Shown here piece by piece: positions 61,589 through 64,000 of a DNA stretch of 64,000 nt. A model generated the notes under the pieces. The model saw only the letters and a program-made list of their open reading frames with translations, did no database searches and was not told the DNA's origin. The stretch comes from Sphingomonas aquatilis (lineage in GTDB: Bacteria; Pseudomonadota; Alphaproteobacteria; Sphingomonadales; Sphingomonadaceae): assembly GCF_014196115.1 (NCBI RefSeq), contig NZ_JACIDB010000001.1, positions 1,216,654-1,280,653 on the forward strand, written 5' to 3'. A program made the translations under genes and the position numbers. How positions within the stretch are numbered: position 1 is the stretch's first letter; the number at the start of each line of letters is the position of its first letter.

Positions 61589-61682
61589 GGCAGACATCCG
61601 GCAGCCGCCCATCGGCACCGCTGCCGGATGTCTGCCTGCCTATGGGCGGATCGTGGCTGGCCGCACGCCGGGGCCAGCCACG
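61589..61682 (-). terminator. two strong hairpins between the catalase and GH15 genes
   Basis: Hairpin B: CGTGGCTGGCC (61652-61662) pairs perfectly with GGCCAGCCACG (61672-61682), 8 bases beyond the catalase stop codon. Hairpin A: GGCAGACATCCGGCAGC (61589-61605) pairs perfectly with GCTGCCGGATGTCTGCC (61620-61636), 17 base pairs. CCGCCCAT (61605-61612), at the 5' edge of the hairpin A loop, is also complementary to ATGGGCGG (61642-61649) between the hairpins. Hairpin B suits a terminator. Hairpin A is longer than a terminator needs. Confidence 0.6.
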
Positions 61683-61689
61683 CTTACGC

Positions 61690-63777
61690 TCAGGCTAGAG
61701 TGCGAACGCTGGCCTCCCGGTCCCAATAGCGTTTCTTGGCCGCCTCGACGAACCCGGACAGATCGGTGATCCCCTCGTCGGGCTCGACGCCGGCCTTGTC
61801 GAGCAGGGGCTTGGCTGCGGCATTGTGCCCGATCGCTTTCAGATGGCCGAAGGCGTCCATCACCCATTGGACCGCAGCGCCTTCCTTGACGAGCTTGGCG
61901 CAAGCCGCCTCCGACAGGATGACCGCACAGGCATCGACCGTCACCGACGGCTGACCGAACAGCTGTGCGTCGGCGGCGATCGTGCTGCCATTGGATAGCG
62001 GGACCTTGCCGACCTTGGGCGCGATCGTCATCGCCGTGCCACCGGCGCCCTTCACCGCATTCTGCACCGTCTTGAGCTCGCCGGAGTTGGTGCCGTCCGC
62101 GATCAGGATGCCGACGGTGCGCCCCTCCAGCGTGTGCTTTTCGAGCGGGCCGCGGATGATCCGCAGCGCGGGCGAGGGGTCCATGTCGAGCACCGGCGCG
62201 GCGGTCTTCGACGCGGGTGGCAGGTCCATGGCGAGGCCGTCGGCGACGCGGCTTGCCAGATCCTCGTCAACGTTGCGCAGATTGGCCATCATCGCGATGC
62301 GGATATGCTCCAGGCTGACTTTGCTCAGCTCGAACACCAGGGCAGAGGCGATGTGCGCCTGTTCGGCCGGATCCATCGACCGGAAGAACAGGCGCGCCTG
62401 GCTGTAATGGTCGGCGAAGCTCTCCGGGCGGATGCGCAGCTTATGGCCCTGCTCTTCCGACGGGAAGGTCTTGTAGCCGCCATCCGGGTCCTCGCGCGCA
62501 CCGGCTTCCTCGCCCGCTTGTGCCAGGCTGTTGGGCTCGTAATTGGCGCGGCCCTTGGGCACCGCCATCTGCATGTGGCCGTCGCGCTGCTGGTTCATGA
62601 ACGGGCAGCCCGCCGCGGCGGCGCGCCCCTTCGCACTGTTGATCGGCAGCTGGTGGAAATTGACCGATCCCAGTCGCGACAGCTGCGTGTCGGTATAGCT
62701 GAACAGGCGTCCCTGCAGCAGCGGATCGTTCGAAAACCCGATGCCCGGCACGACATGGCTCGGCACGAACGCGGCCTGTTCGGTTTCGGCGAAGAAATTG
62801 TCGGGATAGCGGTCGAGCACCATCCGCCCGACGATGCGGACCGGCAGCACCTCCTCGGGAATGATCTTCGTCGCGTCGAGCACGTCATAGGGCTGGCTGT
62901 TGGCGAAGTCCTCGTCGAACAGCTGCACGCCCAGCTCCCATTCCGGGAAGTCGCCGCGATCGATCCGCTCGAACAGGTCGCGGCGCTGGAAATCGGGGTC
63001 GGCGCCCGCGATCTTCACCGTCTCGTCCCAGATCGTCGAGGCGAGGCCCGCCTTCGGCTTCCAGTGGAACTTGACGAAGGTGCTCTTCCCCTCCTTGTTG
63101 ATGAAGCGGAAGGTGTGGACGCCGAACCCTTCCATATTGGCGAAGGTGCGCGGCAGCGTTCGGTCCGACATCGCCCACATCACCATATGGGTGGATTCGG
63201 GCATCAGGCTGATGAAATCCCAGAAGGTGTCGTGCGCGGTCGCCGCTTGCGGATAGCCGCGGTCCGCCTCCATCTTGGCGGCATGGATCAGATCGGGAAA
63301 CTTGATCGCGTCCTGGATGAAGAAGACGGGGATATTGTTGCCGACGAGGTCCCAATTGCCCTGCCGGGTGTAGAATTTGACCGCGAAGCCGCGCACGTCG
63401 CGCGGCGTGTCGATCGATCCCGCACCACCCGCGACGGTCGAGAAGCGCGTGAACACCTCGGTCCGTTGCCCCTTCTTCTGGAACAGGTCGGCGACGGTGA
63501 TGTCGGCGAGGCTGTCGGTGCATTCGAAATAGCCATGCGCCGCGCTCCCACGCGCGTGAACGATCCGCTCGGGGATGCGCTCATGGTCGAAATGGTTGAT
63601 CTTCTCGCGATAGATCTCGTCTTCCAGCAGAACCGGACCACGCGCACCCGCCTTCAGCTGGTTCTGGTTGTCGGCGATCGGCGTGCCGTGATTGGTGGTC
63701 AGTACCGGATGCGCATCGTCGGTGATCTGATGGGTCTCGCCGCCCGAATAGGGGGCGCGTAGCGTGGTATCGGTCAT
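61690..63777 (-). CDS. katE: large-subunit monofunctional catalase (HPII type)
   Basis: A 695-residue haem catalase of clade 2 that splits H2O2, with an added C-terminal flavodoxin-like (DJ-1/PfpI) domain from about residue 540 ([34 protein letters not shown]). Catalytic His74 is in [12 protein letters not shown], Asn147 in GNNIPVFF, and the haem-ligand Tyr324 in [15 protein letters not shown] 63777 was chosen because GAGGAG lies 6 bases upstream and it begins the family-type N-terminus; the frame is open a further 32 codons with no likeness. HPII-type genes are usually stationary-phase or general-stress controlled. An insertion-sequence end sits 129 bases upstream of the start and may alter its promoter. 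Confidence 0.95.
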   Translation of the reverse strand: MTDTTLRAPYSGGETHQITDDAHPVLTTNHGTPIADNQNQLKAGARGPVLLEDEIYREKINHFDHERIPERIVHARGSAAHGYFECTDSLADITVADLFQKKGQRTEVFTRFSTVAGGAGSIDTPRDVRGFAVKFYTRQGNWDLVGNNIPVFFIQDAIKFPDLIHAAKMEADRGYPQAATAHDTFWDFISLMPESTHMVMWAMSDRTLPRTFANMEGFGVHTFRFINKEGKSTFVKFHWKPKAGLASTIWDETVKIAGADPDFQRRDLFERIDRGDFPEWELGVQLFDEDFANSQPYDVLDATKIIPEEVLPVRIVGRMVLDRYPDNFFAETEQAAFVPSHVVPGIGFSNDPLLQGRLFSYTDTQLSRLGSVNFHQLPINSAKGRAAAAGCPFMNQQRDGHMQMAVPKGRANYEPNSLAQAGEEAGAREDPDGGYKTFPSEEQGHKLRIRPESFADHYSQARLFFRSMDPAEQAHIASALVFELSKVSLEHIRIAMMANLRNVDEDLASRVADGLAMDLPPASKTAAPVLDMDPSPALRIIRGPLEKHTLEGRTVGILIADGTNSGELKTVQNAVKGAGGTAMTIAPKVGKVPLSNGSTIAADAQLFGQPSVTVDACAVILSEAACAKLVKEGAAVQWVMDAFGHLKAIGHNAAAKPLLDKAGVEPDEGITDLSGFVEAAKKRYWDREASVRTLA

Positions 63778-63905
63778 GATGGCTCCTCGTACTTTGACAC
63801 TGCAAACGAGCCGTCGGGACGGTCGGGTACGGGCATGATCTGGATCAATACGATTCCAGGCCGGTCGCGGCACTGCGGCGATGGTGGGCGCGTACGATCA
63901 ATACG

Positions 63906-64000
63906 TGTCAATCGGCGTCCAAAAAGGACCCCCTATCGGCGTCCAAAAGGGACCCCGTTTGTCGAGCGGTGTGACGGGTATGGCGGGCGTGCCGTTCGCG
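63906..64000 (+). mobile_element. terminal end of an IS21-family-like insertion sequence (continues past the window)
   Basis: The element appears to start TGTCAATCGGCGTCC at 63906 and run rightward. Just inside are two tandem 22-base copies, 63911-63932 and 63935-63956 (ATCGGCGTCC-AAAA...GGACCCC), differing at one base and set 24 bases apart. Multiple terminal repeats beginning with TG are characteristic of IS21-type elements, and the GGCGTCCAAAA-GGGACCCC sequence is familiar from such elements in sphingomonads. No istA/istB coding region is in view because the window ends 44 bases later. The target duplication cannot be checked without the other end. Confidence 0.72.

Noticed and set aside
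62134..63762. Plus-strand open frame of 542 codons opposite the catalase gene
   Set aside because: Catalase active-site motifs are on the other strand; the plus-strand product is low complexity.

Overview
The window is high-GC DNA from a sphingomonad-type alphaproteobacterium (Sphingomonadales). This rests on the conserved order pyrH-frr-uppS-cdsA-dxr-rseP-bamA-ompH-fabZ, sphingomonad-style protein sequences, many GTG/TTG starts with 4-base gene overlaps, and dispersed palindromic repeats of kinds common in these genomes. No replication gene, phage gene or CRISPR array is seen, so it looks chromosomal. An IS21-type insertion sequence end sits at the extreme right.

Layout. 1-7 kb: 3' end of a ComM/YifB ATPase gene, tRNA-Leu(CAA), a chemoreceptor, an outer-membrane beta-barrel protein and a TonB-dependent receptor. 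7.5-17 kb: envelope and housekeeping cluster (UMP kinase, ribosome recycling, undecaprenyl and phospholipid precursors, the DXP isoprenoid step, RseP, BamA, Skp, FabZ), then L31 and a PilZ protein. 18-27 kb: glycine-zipper protein, UvrD-like helicase, two MFS transporters, RsmD, an RluB-type pseudouridine synthase and a receiver protein.

26.9-38.9 kb: a polysaccharide locus. Nine tightly packed minus-strand genes run Wza-like export protein, putative Wzy, Wzx, WecG-type glycosyltransferase, acyl carrier protein, acyl-CoA-dehydrogenase-like flavoprotein, class-II aminoacyl-tRNA-synthetase-like amino acid:carrier protein ligase, a double alpha/beta hydrolase, and a WbaP-like initiating sugar transferase. 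A Wzc-like chain-length protein with a broken kinase domain is divergent. I infer a route that loads an amino acid on a carrier protein, perhaps oxidises it there, and uses it to decorate an exopolysaccharide. This is the strongest candidate for an undescribed system.

39-49 kb: PcaF-type thiolase, PutA with its Lrp-type regulator PutR, an M28 peptidase, and an apparent operon of a 49-residue ORF, a non-canonical NRAMP transporter and an OprB-type porin. 49.8-54.5 kb: PRISE-type reductase with a divergent HxlR regulator, small proteins, a PAS-winged-helix regulator, and an HWE histidine kinase with a response regulator. 54.6-59.6 kb: a sugar/polyol oxidation group (Gfo/Idh/MocA enzyme, hydrolase fused to a gluconate-dehydrogenase subunit-3-like domain, GMC flavoprotein, SDR). 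59.6-64 kb: GH15 glycosidase, large-subunit catalase, and the IS21-type end.

All family assignments come from reading motifs and gene order; no database search was possible.
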